In this document: positions 1 through 8,945 of the stretch, in pieces | Numbering within the stretch: position 1 is the stretch's first letter | How the letters are laid out: each line of letters opens with the position of its first letter | From: JAUVKT01 sp036350795 | GTDB lineage: Bacteria > Bacteroidota > Bacteroidia > Bacteroidales > VadinHA17 | Reading direction: 5' to 3' | NCBI GenBank assembly: GCA_036350795.1 | Contig: JAZBNV010000137.1 | Span: forward strand, 42,238-106,237 | Length of the DNA stretch: 64,000 nt | Position numbers and translations under genes: made by a program | The notes under the pieces: model-generated | Database searches by the model: none | What the model was told of the DNA's origin: nothing | Seen by the model: the letters and a program-made list of their open reading frames with translations, nothing else

Positions 1-1234
1 TCATCAGTGCATCTCCACCGGTAATAAGTATATCGCGCAGCTGGCTGTCTTCTTCAAAGTACTGCATTATCATCTTAAGCTTATCATTCCAGGTTTCTGC
101 CGGTTTTAGCCTGTCGAGGTTGAAGTTCAGGTGTCCCCGCTGGAAATCATACATTCTCTGGCACGATGAACATAAGCCTCCGCATGCCCTTCCCATTGTA
201 TCAGGGATAAGGATTGCCACTTCAGGATAGCGCCTGTGAACATTATTATATGTTGGCAGTAACCATCCTGCAGCATTGGGTTTACCGGGCTCAACAAGGT
301 CCTCCTTTTCCCATGCAACAATATGGCCAAACTCATCAAGCAGCTGCTGGCTGTAAACAACATAGTAGCGGATTGCCAGGTCAGCACCAATTGCAAAATA
401 CGGGACCCTTACATGAAGCAGGGAAAGGTAATATGGATTTACAAAGAAGGGAATGCCCATTTTTTCGGCATCATAAAGAATTTTCATAGTATCAGGGTCG
501 AGAGAAGACCCCAGCATCTCGTTAAGCAGGTCGGGCGATCTGACTGCGAATCTCAGGTGAAACTGGTGCTCCTTCCACCAGTCAAGCATCTTAAGAAACT
601 TTTGTTCCCTCGATAAGCCTTCTTCAAAATAATATTTCTTATCGTTTATCTCGCCTGCCTCAATCCTATCGATCAGTATATTTATTATTCGCTCCCTGTT
701 CTCTTCCCTCAGGTGAACGATCCGGGGATCATTACCTGCCGGGTACCTGTCCATCCATCCCTTTATCTCCTTTTTTCCCGGCATCTTTAGCACATAGGTG
801 CCCGAGAACTGCCTGAAAAGATAGAGCATATCCTCGAAGAAAGCCGGTTTTGCACCACCGGTACCCTTCATCACAGCCATCCATATCATCTTAATGGGGT
901 TGGAAACAGCTTTCTCTCCTCTAAGGTTAAGATCTTCGTAAGTACGACCCGCATTATCAATATAATCCAGGATTCTGATGGCAGCATAGTCCTGCCAGGA
1001 TAGTTTCTCAAAGGCCTTTCTGCCTTTAACTTCCCCCAGGTAAAACCTGAAAGCATCGGGACGCTTTGACAGCAGGTCAATTACCCAGTTCTTAACCCCC
1101 ACCAGGGCTTCAGTTTCGTTCCGGGCATTGCGCATTATCTCTTCAAGTACGGGGTTCTCTTTAAGAAGCTCTTTCAGAAGATGATGCGACTTTACATTAA
1201 TGGCTATCTGATCGAGTTTTACTATTTCTTCCAT
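1..1234 (-). CDS. KamA-family radical SAM protein (partial, C-terminus beyond window)
   Basis: The reading frame opens with ATG at 1234 and runs without a stop off the left edge, giving about 411 residues. Residues 351-358 read CGGLCSSC, the CxxxCxxC cluster-binding spacing of the lysine 2,3-aminomutase family, and the last visible residues include TGGDAL, which matches the SAM-binding GGD motif of that family. The cluster motif is preceded by about 350 residues, far more than in lysine 2,3-aminomutase, where it lies near residue 130, so this is a long-N-terminus KamA relative. The substrate cannot be told because the PLP lysine and C-terminus are outside the window. It lies 97 bases downstream of the neighbouring operon on the same strand and may or may not be co-transcribed with it. 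Confidence 0.85.
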   Translation of the reverse strand, partial: MEEIVKLDQIAINVKSHHLLKELLKENPVLEEIMRNARNETEALVGVKNWVIDLLSKRPDAFRFYLGEVKGRKAFEKLSWQDYAAIRILDYIDNAGRTYEDLNLRGEKAVSNPIKMIWMAVMKGTGGAKPAFFEDMLYLFRQFSGTYVLKMPGKKEIKGWMDRYPAGNDPRIVHLREENRERIINILIDRIEAGEINDKKYYFEEGLSREQKFLKMLDWWKEHQFHLRFAVRSPDLLNEMLGSSLDPDTMKILYDAEKMGIPFFVNPYYLSLLHVRVPYFAIGADLAIRYYVVYSQQLLDEFGHIVAWEKEDLVEPGKPNAAGWLLPTYNNVHRRYPEVAILIPDTMGRACGGLCSSCQRMYDFQRGHLNFNLDRLKPAETWNDKLKMIMQYFEEDSQLRDILITGGDALM

Positions 1235-1331
1235 GGATTAGTGGTTTTGACTTAGATATTAAGTATGACCTTAATATTCACAAGTTATAATAAAAATATC
1301 AAAATGAAAGATTAATTAACAGATTCCTGTA

Positions 1332-1856
1332 TTACTGTTCAAGCAATTCGAGCCTTCCAGGTTTGCCCGGAATTCCCTGTATATTGTCTTTTATACTTGT
1401 TGCATATCTAACAATTACCCAGGTCATAGACTTATTTTCCAAACGAAGATTATTTGAATTGCTTTCATTAACCGGATTGCAGATTGAAAGTCTGATAATG
1501 GTTTCATCTGTATCTGATATATCCTTATTCCGGATATATCTTATAATGTTGCCATACATATCCAGGAAAGCAATACTAAAATAATCACACAAAGGCGGTA
1601 TATTTATCCTGTATCCCCTGGGTCCTCTTTTAAGAAATGTTACTGAATAATAAGTCTCACAATTGGGCTTAACAATATATTTTACCTTATGATCAACTTT
1701 CTCTGAAAAATGCTTAAACTCCCCGCATATATAGCCTTCTTTTTTAAATGCGCTGTAAATCTTTTTCACCTCCCACAAAGGATATCTTAAAACAGAGAGA
1801 CCCAAACCCATTAAAAAACCGGTAAGAAGAGCAATAGCACAAAAAATTATTATCAT
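1332..1856 (-). CDS. Membrane-anchored DUF1254-like protein
   Basis: 174 residues. A hydrophobic N-terminal helix (about residues 2-24) precedes a soluble domain. The stretch CETYYSVTFLKRG, then a segment with IPPLCDYFSIAFLDMYGN, and later TWVIVRYATS resemble by eye the pattern of DUF1254 domains (N-D-T-x-Y, Y-x-x-x-x-x-D-x-Y-x-N, then W-x-x-x-R). The start codon overlaps the stop of the DUF1214 gene by 4 bases (ATGA), so translation is probably coupled. DUF1254 and DUF1214 often occur together as one protein; here they are two separately anchored proteins. The function is unknown. This is the last gene of the sulfotransferase/KAS operon. The family call is by recognition, not a search. Confidence 0.6.
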   Translation of the reverse strand: MIIIFCAIALLTGFLMGLGLSVLRYPLWEVKKIYSAFKKEGYICGEFKHFSEKVDHKVKYIVKPNCETYYSVTFLKRGPRGYRINIPPLCDYFSIAFLDMYGNIIRYIRNKDISDTDETIIRLSICNPVNESNSNNLRLENKSMTWVIVRYATSIKDNIQGIPGKPGRLELLEQ

Positions 1857-2473
1857 CTTATTTTTATTATAACAGGTAATTTCATCATTTCGGCACCTCT
1901 CTTAACTTTCATTGAATCAAGGGGTCTGTAACATCTCAGGGCGAGTGAAAAGTTTTCCTCCTCACGAGGGAGTGGAATCATAAACTTTTCATTTTTTGTA
2001 TAGTCAGCTCTTAGATTAATACAAAGCTTCCGCTTTGAATCAATAACCAGGCTATTACAGCTTCTAAACATATATTTATTAAAAGGATTATTTACGAGGT
2101 ATTTGTCTTTACCATATACGGTAATACTCCAGAAACCAAAATTTTCATAGTCAACCTTTATGTCATCAGTCAGAATTATATCATAATTATATGCTGAATT
2201 TAACTGATCGCCATCAGAATCTGTGAAAGCATTCCAGTAGATTGTTTCATCGCTGCTATTGGCCCCCAGTCCAATCCTGGCAATCGCCGATCGCTCTATA
2301 GCGGGGGTTTCCTTTCTTCCAACACCAAGATGTGTTTTCCATGGCCCGTTTGAGACACCCCGGCCCTTAGATTTCTCAGCAAGCAGATCCATCAAATACG
2401 GAAAAAGAAATATCGCCAACAGAAGCCCTGTTATAAGCAACACAATAAGCAGGAGTATCTCTGAAATATTCAT
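1853..2473 (-). CDS. Membrane-anchored DUF1214-domain protein
   Basis: 206 residues: one N-terminal transmembrane helix (about residues 5-27), then a periplasmic-type soluble domain. From about residue 110, the motifs FWSITVYGKDKYLVNNPFNKY and, later, FSLALRCYRP match the DUF1214 signature (W-S-x-T-x-Y-x-x-x-x-x-L-v-x-N-x-x-x-r-Y ... L-R-x-Y-x-P). It overlaps the RND exporter upstream and the DUF1254-like gene downstream by 4 bases each. The pairing suggests the two proteins form one unit at the outer face of the inner membrane next to the exporter; this is inference from synteny. No enzymatic activity can be assigned. Confidence 0.7.
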   Translation of the reverse strand: MNISEILLLIVLLITGLLLAIFLFPYLMDLLAEKSKGRGVSNGPWKTHLGVGRKETPAIERSAIARIGLGANSSDETIYWNAFTDSDGDQLNSAYNYDIILTDDIKVDYENFGFWSITVYGKDKYLVNNPFNKYMFRSCNSLVIDSKRKLCINLRADYTKNEKFMIPLPREEENFSLALRCYRPLDSMKVKRGAEMMKLPVIIKIR

Positions 2474-4638
2474 TTAACAGTTTTAATTCCAAGTAAGGCA
2501 GGAAGAAGTATAATATCATATATCAATGCCATCATAACATTCAGAGAAATAAATATTCCCATAAACATTATAGGCCGGTAACTTGAGAAAACAAGAACCG
2601 AGAAGCCACATATCAGCAAAAAAGTAGTAAGCACCAGTGGTCTGCCTACACTTAACATTACCGATTTTACTTTATCTGCCCAGTTATTACCAGGCAATGA
2701 ATAATAACTTGCTGCAAAATGGATAGTATCATCAATCGCAATCCCAAGCGAAATTGAAGCCAGCAGTACTGTTGCAACATCAATTGGTATACCAATAAAA
2801 CCCATTATTCCCATCGTAAAAAGAACCGGCAAAATATTCGGTATCATAAATAAAAAGGCAAAAAGAGCTTTTCTGAAAAGCACCCAGAATACCAGAAGAA
2901 TAAGAATAAAGGCCAGCAGTAATGAAGTAACCTGGCTTACTACAAGCCTCTTACTCAGATCAGCAAATAATACTGTAGTACCTGTAATAAAATAATTAAT
3001 ATCCTGTCTTAACTCCAGACTATTCATCACCCCATTTATCTCGTCGGTCAAAATCTCAATGCTTCTGTCGTTAAGCCATGGAGACTTTAAAGTAATTCTC
3101 ATCATCTTCCCGTCTGCTGACAGGAAATTTTTTATTGCCTTATTATCTGTAATAAGAGCTTTCAGGGCACTTGCATCCTTAATGATTATTCCCATATTGT
3201 TTTGAAGGTCGCTTAACACTGAGACAGGTGATTGTACCGATCTTATATTATCCAAAACAGAAAGCTTCTCATGTAATTCTTTTAATAAATCACTTATATA
3301 TTCCGGATCATCTATCAATGGCTTCTCGGATTTAAGTATTATTTCTATCGGGTAAACAGCCCCGAACCATTCCTCAGACTTTTTAACAGCAATTCTCACT
3401 TTGTTATCTTTTTTCAGATAGGTAACCTGATCAGTACTAAACCGTAGCATTGTTACACCTGTAAGAGAAAAAAGAAAAAGAACAAAAGCTATTACAACTA
3501 TGATTCTTTTATTTGCAGAAATCAGGTCGACTGTCCTAACAAAGAAATGATTAAATCTTTGTGACATAACAGGCACAGGTGCTGTCCGATAAAAATACAG
3601 AATGGGAAGTAGTGTAAACGACAGTAAAAACGATACGATAACTCCAAATGAAGCTACTTTACCAAAGTCCGATATTGGATCAATCCTGCTAAAGCAAAAT
3701 ACAGAAAGAGCAATGGCTGTTGTAAGTGCGGAGAAGAAACAATTCCGAAAAATCGCTCTAAAGGTTTCAAGTACATTCTCAGTCTTTGTACCTCTTGAAT
3801 GTAAATCACTTATTCTTGAGATAAAATGCACCGAGTAGGCCAGGCTGATAACCAGTATTATTAAAGGCAGTATGCTTACCACCACATTGATTTTTATCCC
3901 CAGAATCACCAGGAAACCAAGTGAAATTACAATAGTTATTACTGAAATAATTATTGGAACCAGGGCTTCAATAATTCTTCTGAATAATAATAAGCTGATA
4001 AGAAGCATAATAACAACTGCTGAAATAAAGAACTGTTTTGATTCAACCATTGATAGCCTGTTAACCTCCTCTTTTAAGGGAGCCACACCGAATAACACAA
4101 ATTCTGATCCTTCCGGTAATAGTGCTAAAGAAATTTGCTCAATATCTGTAATTACTTCAGATCTTTGCCTGTTACTGAGCAAAGTCACTGTATAACTTAC
4201 AGTTTCTGCACTGGAGGACAAAAGATTATCTTTAACTGTCTCATATGACAGAAGTCTTTCTTTCAACGCATCGTGACCGGCTCCGGCGGGGAGATTTGCC
4301 AGCAGGGGATATTTCAGTCCAGCCAGGCAATACACATCATCCACACCTTCAATTGATAAAAGACTATCGTATAGACTTCGTTGGATTTGAAGCTTCTCAG
4401 GACTGAGTAAAAGAGTATCATGATAAAACAGAATTATTGTCTCATCACTGCCAAATTCACTGATAAATGTTTTAAACCCGATGTATTCCTGGCTTGAATT
4501 ATCCATCCAGATTTCAACTTCATTATATACAGTCAGTTTCCTCAGCATTAACAAACAAAAAACAAATACCAGAAGAATAATTCCTACAATTATTTTCCTG
4601 TAAAACAGAATATATCTGGCCAATTTATCAATACTCAT
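2470..4638 (-). CDS. RND-superfamily MMPL-type exporter
   Basis: 722 residues with the two-fold RND layout: TM1 at about residues 13-33, a large periplasmic loop to about residue 200, a bundle of five helices to about 350, TM7 at about 378-398, a second large loop to about 565, and five final helices. The motif SLGIAIDDTIHFAASY in the second bundle matches the conserved TM10 acidic region of MMPL-type proton-driven exporters. At this length, and with no membrane-fusion protein or outer-membrane channel beside it, it fits the lipid-exporting MMPL/HpnN-like class better than HAE multidrug pumps. It overlaps the hydrolase-fold gene by 11 bases and the DUF1214 gene by 4. Its probable job is exporting the product of this operon. 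Confidence 0.85.
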   Translation of the reverse strand: MSIDKLARYILFYRKIIVGIILLVFVFCLLMLRKLTVYNEVEIWMDNSSQEYIGFKTFISEFGSDETIILFYHDTLLLSPEKLQIQRSLYDSLLSIEGVDDVYCLAGLKYPLLANLPAGAGHDALKERLLSYETVKDNLLSSSAETVSYTVTLLSNRQRSEVITDIEQISLALLPEGSEFVLFGVAPLKEEVNRLSMVESKQFFISAVVIMLLISLLLFRRIIEALVPIIISVITIVISLGFLVILGIKINVVVSILPLIILVISLAYSVHFISRISDLHSRGTKTENVLETFRAIFRNCFFSALTTAIALSVFCFSRIDPISDFGKVASFGVIVSFLLSFTLLPILYFYRTAPVPVMSQRFNHFFVRTVDLISANKRIIVVIAFVLFLFSLTGVTMLRFSTDQVTYLKKDNKVRIAVKKSEEWFGAVYPIEIILKSEKPLIDDPEYISDLLKELHEKLSVLDNIRSVQSPVSVLSDLQNNMGIIIKDASALKALITDNKAIKNFLSADGKMMRITLKSPWLNDRSIEILTDEINGVMNSLELRQDINYFITGTTVLFADLSKRLVVSQVTSLLLAFILILLVFWVLFRKALFAFLFMIPNILPVLFTMGIMGFIGIPIDVATVLLASISLGIAIDDTIHFAASYYSLPGNNWADKVKSVMLSVGRPLVLTTFLLICGFSVLVFSSYRPIMFMGIFISLNVMMALIYDIILLPALLGIKTVK

Positions 4639-5503
4639 AATCTGATTTAAGATTTTGAAGAATTAAGTTGTTTACTTCATCCGGCCTTTCATATACTGCC
4701 AGATGCCCTCCTCCTTGAATAAGGTTAATTTGCTCAATACCGCAAATATGCCGGTGATATTCTGCTTCCCGTTTTAATGGGGCAACCTTATTGCACTGAC
4801 CCCAAATAAGTAGCGATTTACTTATATCAGGTCCGGATTTAATAATATTCGCCAGAGTATATGACCCTGATGCAAACAGGAGATTAATCCTTGACCTCGT
4901 TTGCTTTGAAGTTTTAAACTTGGCCTCATATTTAAGGAAAAGCGGATCTGATTTATCTGGTTTATTTCCGAAGAGAATCGCAGGGAAGCGTTTTCTTAAT
5001 ATTGTTCGTGTGGCGAGATAGCCCATTACTTTGCCCAGCACTTCTTTAAAGCGCTTATTGGATGTACGGAGAATCAGGAACTTCATCAGCCTGTTTCTTA
5101 TAAGTCTTTCACCGGGACAGATATTTGATAATATGAGCCTGTCGATCATTTCAGGAAAGGTTTTCTTTAAATAAATCCCGATTGTTGCTCCAATACAATT
5201 CCCAATAATTGTAAGCCTGTTAATATCCAGTTTCTTACAAAATTCTATTACTATACTGGAATTGAACCCTAAATCATAGGGTGTGTCTGCTTCCTGGGAC
5301 TTGCCAAAACCAGGCAGATCAAGAGCAATTGTTCTGAAAGAATCTTTAAAGAATAATATTTGATTTATCCATATTTGCCAGAAGCCGCCGCCGTTATGAA
5401 TAAAAAGCAGTACAGGTCCGGAGCCTTCATCGATATAATTTATTTCCAGGCCGGAGCAGCTAATAGTCCTCTCCCTGATACTGCTGAAATTGTTTTTTAT
5501 CAT
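4628..5503 (-). CDS. Alpha/beta-hydrolase-fold protein with Cys nucleophile
   Basis: 291 residues. Oxyanion-loop motif HNGGG at 36-40, DLPGFGKS near 62-69, nucleophile elbow GNCIG with Cys103, and a C-terminal His267 in GGGHLAVYERP. The nucleophile is Cys (codon TGT), not Ser, and the usual WGxxDxxxP acid position reads WGQCNKVAP, so Asn238 replaces Asp. A Cys elbow is typical of acyl-transferring members such as PHA synthases, and rare in ordinary esterases. It lies 6 bases after the sulfotransferase stop and overlaps the exporter start by 11 bases. Likely roles are acyl transfer, lactone or thioester chemistry, or release/decarboxylation of a sulfated intermediate. It is not a clear OleB, which uses Asp as nucleophile. 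Confidence 0.8.
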   Translation of the reverse strand: MIKNNFSSIRERTISCSGLEINYIDEGSGPVLLFIHNGGGFWQIWINQILFFKDSFRTIALDLPGFGKSQEADTPYDLGFNSSIVIEFCKKLDINRLTIIGNCIGATIGIYLKKTFPEMIDRLILSNICPGERLIRNRLMKFLILRTSNKRFKEVLGKVMGYLATRTILRKRFPAILFGNKPDKSDPLFLKYEAKFKTSKQTRSRINLLFASGSYTLANIIKSGPDISKSLLIWGQCNKVAPLKREAEYHRHICGIEQINLIQGGGHLAVYERPDEVNNLILQNLKSDYEY

Positions 5504-5509
5504 CGTATT

Positions 5510-6646
5510 CTATAATAATTCGTCAGGGACTATACCTTTTAGCCTGTCCCTTATATAATCTCTGTTTACCTGGATAGCCTCATAGCGGTGCTTACTGCGG
5601 TATTTGCCCTTCCCATATTCTTTCACAATTTTTTCATATCTATCCTTTCTGATGCTCATACCCAGAAACTCATATATGTTCAAAAATACTTCAGCAGGTT
5701 CTTCCCTTATCTTTTCGAACCTGACAATAATTGATTTACCAGATGCTGGTCCAGACAGTATAGAGCTGGCATGAATATACCAGTTAACCATAAACTCTGT
5801 TGTATCTTCCTTCAGGGGATTTTTCTCTGGAAGCCTGCAGAAATTTGAAAATATATTTGAATTAAGACTGATTGTTGATGGTATGGTTTCATATGGTGAC
5901 CGGAGAGGATATATTATATATGCACCCGGGAATTTCTTTACTATTGAGTCAAACCTGGGAATAAAGGTTGGATTTTTTGAGAGAAAGAATGCCTTTTCTT
6001 TCCTGTCAAACACATAATTATGGCGTTGTATACACCTGAAATAGAAATTAATGTTCCTTTTTTTTACTTTTTCAGGTACCTGCGTATCGTGGTAAAGAAA
6101 TTTATCCAGAATCTTAAGCCCGGGAAAGAAATAATATAGATATAGAGATGAGAAATTGTATAAAAACAGAACTTCATCTTCTTCTGGTTTTGAAAGGCCC
6201 ATTTCATGGATATTTCTGAAATCTCCAAATATTATTTTATCCAAAAACCTGCTTAGCCGCAGAAGAAAACACCCACACTTTCTGTCGAGCCATATAAGGC
6301 CCAGGAAAAAATATTTTTGAATAATTGATGGAGCAAAGACCAGCTCCCACATCTTAAATCCATGAAAGTTAATCCTGTCTTCCAAAAGGACCTTGAAAAG
6401 AAAAGTGGTAGCGCTCCGCGGTACGCCAATAATAAATACAGCTTTCTTCACCTGTAATTTCCTGTATGGAAAGAAAAATATTTCATCCAGCAACAGGAAA
6501 AAATGATTGCTTATAAATAATAGCGCAAACAGAGGGTAGCTTATCAGCACAGCAATTATTCTCCTTGGTGAAATAAACCTCAGACTGCCGGGCTTAAGTG
6601 AAAAAGTATTCAAAAGCAATATTATTAAGATCCTGAGCTTGTACAC
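5510..6646 (-). CDS. PAPS-dependent sulfotransferase family protein
   Basis: 378 residues. GVPRSATTFLFKVL at 74-87 is the 5'-phosphosulfate-binding loop of sulfotransferases (Sulfotransfer_3 style). SKNPTF at about 223-228, followed by IIYPLRSPYETIPSTIS at 244-260 with Arg249 and Ser257, matches the 3'-phosphate-binding region. Residues about 28-55 are strongly hydrophobic, suggesting membrane attachment and a lipid-like acceptor. It starts 5 bases after the KAS III stop and ends 6 bases before the hydrolase-fold gene, in the same operon as cysC, cysD and cysN, which would supply PAPS. The acceptor is unknown; the upstream ketoreductase makes a secondary alcohol an attractive guess. Confidence 0.85.
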   Translation of the reverse strand: MYKLRILIILLLNTFSLKPGSLRFISPRRIIAVLISYPLFALLFISNHFFLLLDEIFFFPYRKLQVKKAVFIIGVPRSATTFLFKVLLEDRINFHGFKMWELVFAPSIIQKYFFLGLIWLDRKCGCFLLRLSRFLDKIIFGDFRNIHEMGLSKPEEDEVLFLYNFSSLYLYYFFPGLKILDKFLYHDTQVPEKVKKRNINFYFRCIQRHNYVFDRKEKAFFLSKNPTFIPRFDSIVKKFPGAYIIYPLRSPYETIPSTISLNSNIFSNFCRLPEKNPLKEDTTEFMVNWYIHASSILSGPASGKSIIVRFEKIREEPAEVFLNIYEFLGMSIRKDRYEKIVKEYGKGKYRSKHRYEAIQVNRDYIRDRLKGIVPDELL

Positions 6647-6651
6647 AAGTC

Positions 6652-7647
6652 CTAGTATTTAAAAAGAATGCTTCCTATTGCGAATCCTGCTGCTGTACCT
6701 GCAAGTAAACAGTTCTGACCCCTGTTCAGAATTCCTTTATCTATTACATCATGCAGGCACATTGGTATAGATGCCGATATAACATTGCCATGAGTCTCAA
6801 GGTTGCTGTATATCTTATCTGAAAGTTCGGGAAATAAAGACCTGAACAGATTTATGCCTGCTTTACTTGCCTGGTGCGGTGCAATCACATCAACAACCGA
6901 ATAATCAAGTTCCGCCTCTTGAAAGAAATTCCTGAAAAACACAGCTAATTCCTTCCTTGCAAGTCGCAACAATTTTCGCCCATCCATGCTAAAACAGTGT
7001 ATCTCAGGGTCATAAGGACAGTCCCTGGGAGGATACACATTCCCTCCACCTTTAATTATCGAATAATCAAATCCTTCAGAATAAACTCTAATCATGCTCT
7101 TAATCACACCTCTTTCTTCTTTGTCCCTCTCAAGAATTACGGCCGCTGCACCATCCCCAAACAGGGTAATAATCTCCTCTTTTTGTTCCCATAAACCCTT
7201 TGAAGATGCCTCTGAGCTCACAATAGCTATTCGACGGTATTCTCCATTTGATATCAGAGACGAAGCAAGGTCAAAAGCAGAGATAAAACTCAGGCAGCTG
7301 GTATTTATATCAAATGCCGGAATTCTTCTTTCCAATTCAGAAGAAAAATGTTTCAGTATAAATGCAGCCTGAAAGGGCAATATGTAATCGAAGGTAGCTG
7401 AGGCATTTATAAGCAGGTCTATATCATCAATCTTCAGTCCGGCATTTGCGAGTGCTGCTTTTAATGCATTATACCCCATTTCGGCATTCGTTTCACCATC
7501 GACCCATGAACGCTCTCTCACTCCCGAGAATCTTTCTGCCCAACCTGAGGGTAAATTAAGCTTTGCTTCCAGATCAGCAGAATTGACTTTGTGCCCCGGC
7601 AAATACTTGCCTGTTCCTGCAATTCTTACCTTATTAATTATATTCAT
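6652..7647 (-). CDS. Divergent 3-oxoacyl-ACP synthase III (OleA/FabH-like condensing enzyme)
   Basis: 331 residues from ATG at 7647, chosen because AGGAGG sits 8 bases upstream and the product then begins like other KAS III enzymes; a longer in-frame start at 7803 would add 52 unlikely residues. The thiolase-fold triad is visible: Cys118 in NTSCLSF, His258 in APHQASKAG and Asn288 in HGNVISAS. The CLSFI segment after the active Cys is closer to OleA (CLAFI) than to FabH (CSGF). At the position of the OleA catalytic Glu (DYLEP in OleA as I remember it) this protein has DYILP, with Leu90. It overlaps the adenylate-forming enzyme gene by 14 bases. A canonical fabH exists separately at 36043-37041, so this copy is probably for secondary metabolism. 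Confidence 0.88.
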   Translation of the reverse strand: MNIINKVRIAGTGKYLPGHKVNSADLEAKLNLPSGWAERFSGVRERSWVDGETNAEMGYNALKAALANAGLKIDDIDLLINASATFDYILPFQAAFILKHFSSELERRIPAFDINTSCLSFISAFDLASSLISNGEYRRIAIVSSEASSKGLWEQKEEIITLFGDGAAAVILERDKEERGVIKSMIRVYSEGFDYSIIKGGGNVYPPRDCPYDPEIHCFSMDGRKLLRLARKELAVFFRNFFQEAELDYSVVDVIAPHQASKAGINLFRSLFPELSDKIYSNLETHGNVISASIPMCLHDVIDKGILNRGQNCLLAGTAAGFAIGSILFKY

Positions 7648-8935
7648 TTCGGATCCTCCTGAGTTTGACTCCTGTTTCCATAATGTTTGATGCCCTGAAC
7701 AATACCCTGCAGTCTTTAATATTATACTTTGAGAGCAGATTCTCGATGCCTGCCAGAATGGAACTACTGACAATGTCGCTATTAGCAATATTATAGCATT
7801 CAAAATACACCTCCAATGTCTTTATGCCAGTCTGACAGATAGTATAATACCTTATCTCATCAGAAGCCAGGGCAACTGCTCTTCTAAGGTAATCAGGAAA
7901 AATATCCACCAGCATATTTCTATTGTCGGGCAAACGTATAATATCATCGTTCCGGCCTTCAATTCTATCTATTACCGGAAGACTGATCCCGCAGTCACAA
8001 TCATCTCCATCAACCAGTATATCATCAAGTCTGTATCTTACAACTGGTTGAGATCGCCTGTAGAGGTCTGTAATTACAGGATTATACCTTCCGCTTTCCC
8101 TGTCAACATAATCTTTCTCTATTATCAGGAAATCTGTATTAAGGTGGATTCTGCCTTTGCTGCACCTGAATCCAATAAAACCTTCCGTGGCCTGGTAAAC
8201 CTCTCCAATCTTGAGCCCGAATATCTCTTGTAAATATATTTCATCCTGCTTCTCCAGGATTTCTGCAATTGAAATTACTTTTTTAAAACCTGGTTTAATA
8301 TTATTATCCTCATAAAGCTTCGCCAGCATTAACAATACAGATGGCTGAGCAACCAGGATATCAGCTTTAAGGCTAATTAAATGCTGAAAACTTTCTCCAA
8401 CAGGCTTTAGCAGGTCAAAATAATTAAACTTAAGCAGTGCGGACCCTGAAGATTCATATAACCTGGAGTTTGCCCTGAGAAAAAACGCAACTGTCCTTTT
8501 ACGAAAAGACAGACCAATCACTCTATGCAGTATAGCGGCAATCCACATAGCTCTCTCCCTTTCCGAGGCAAGAAACACGCCCTTATTACCTGAAGTACCG
8601 GTTGACAATCCTACAGTTATGCTGTTTAGTGTTTCCGAAAAGTCCCTTCTTTCTTCTGCCAGTGCTGCCAGGCTGTTTGCGTCTGTAAGTTTTAATCCAA
8701 CTGTATTAATAGTATCAAAATTCTTCATAAAAATCTCCTTGTTTATTATTGGAAACTCATGAAGTTCTTTATTTCGAATATTCATCCTGGAATAGAAGCC
8801 CGACAATTCCAGGTGCCTTTTAAGTTTCTTAAACCTCTTTTCCTGAAGGACTTTTAGCTTTTCATTACTTTTTTTATGATCCCTGTTTAAGTAAAAGGCC
8901 AGTAGTTGATATAATATTATAATTCTGAATTTCAT
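7634..8935 (-). CDS. PaaK/F390-synthetase-like adenylate-forming enzyme
   Basis: 433 residues. The ATP-binding loop STGTSGNKG is at 111-119, the adenylate-contacting motif QATEG at 248-252, and VRYRLDD at 299-305 is the equivalent of the Y-R-T-G-D motif. Size and layout fit the phenylacetate-CoA ligase (PaaK/CapK) branch of acyl-adenylate enzymes, often annotated as F390- or CoF-synthetase-related. It should activate a carboxylate as an acyl-adenylate, possibly to load the neighbouring KAS III or to activate a beta-hydroxy acid. It begins 10 bases after the metallo-hydrolase gene and overlaps the KAS III gene by 14 bases. It is not an OleC orthologue by layout. No carrier-protein gene is present in the operon. 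Confidence 0.82.
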   Translation of the reverse strand: MKFRIIILYQLLAFYLNRDHKKSNEKLKVLQEKRFKKLKRHLELSGFYSRMNIRNKELHEFPIINKEIFMKNFDTINTVGLKLTDANSLAALAEERRDFSETLNSITVGLSTGTSGNKGVFLASERERAMWIAAILHRVIGLSFRKRTVAFFLRANSRLYESSGSALLKFNYFDLLKPVGESFQHLISLKADILVAQPSVLLMLAKLYEDNNIKPGFKKVISIAEILEKQDEIYLQEIFGLKIGEVYQATEGFIGFRCSKGRIHLNTDFLIIEKDYVDRESGRYNPVITDLYRRSQPVVRYRLDDILVDGDDCDCGISLPVIDRIEGRNDDIIRLPDNRNMLVDIFPDYLRRAVALASDEIRYYTICQTGIKTLEVYFECYNIANSDIVSSSILAGIENLLSKYNIKDCRVLFRASNIMETGVKLRRIRNEYN

Positions 8936-8945
8936 TCTTTATCAC

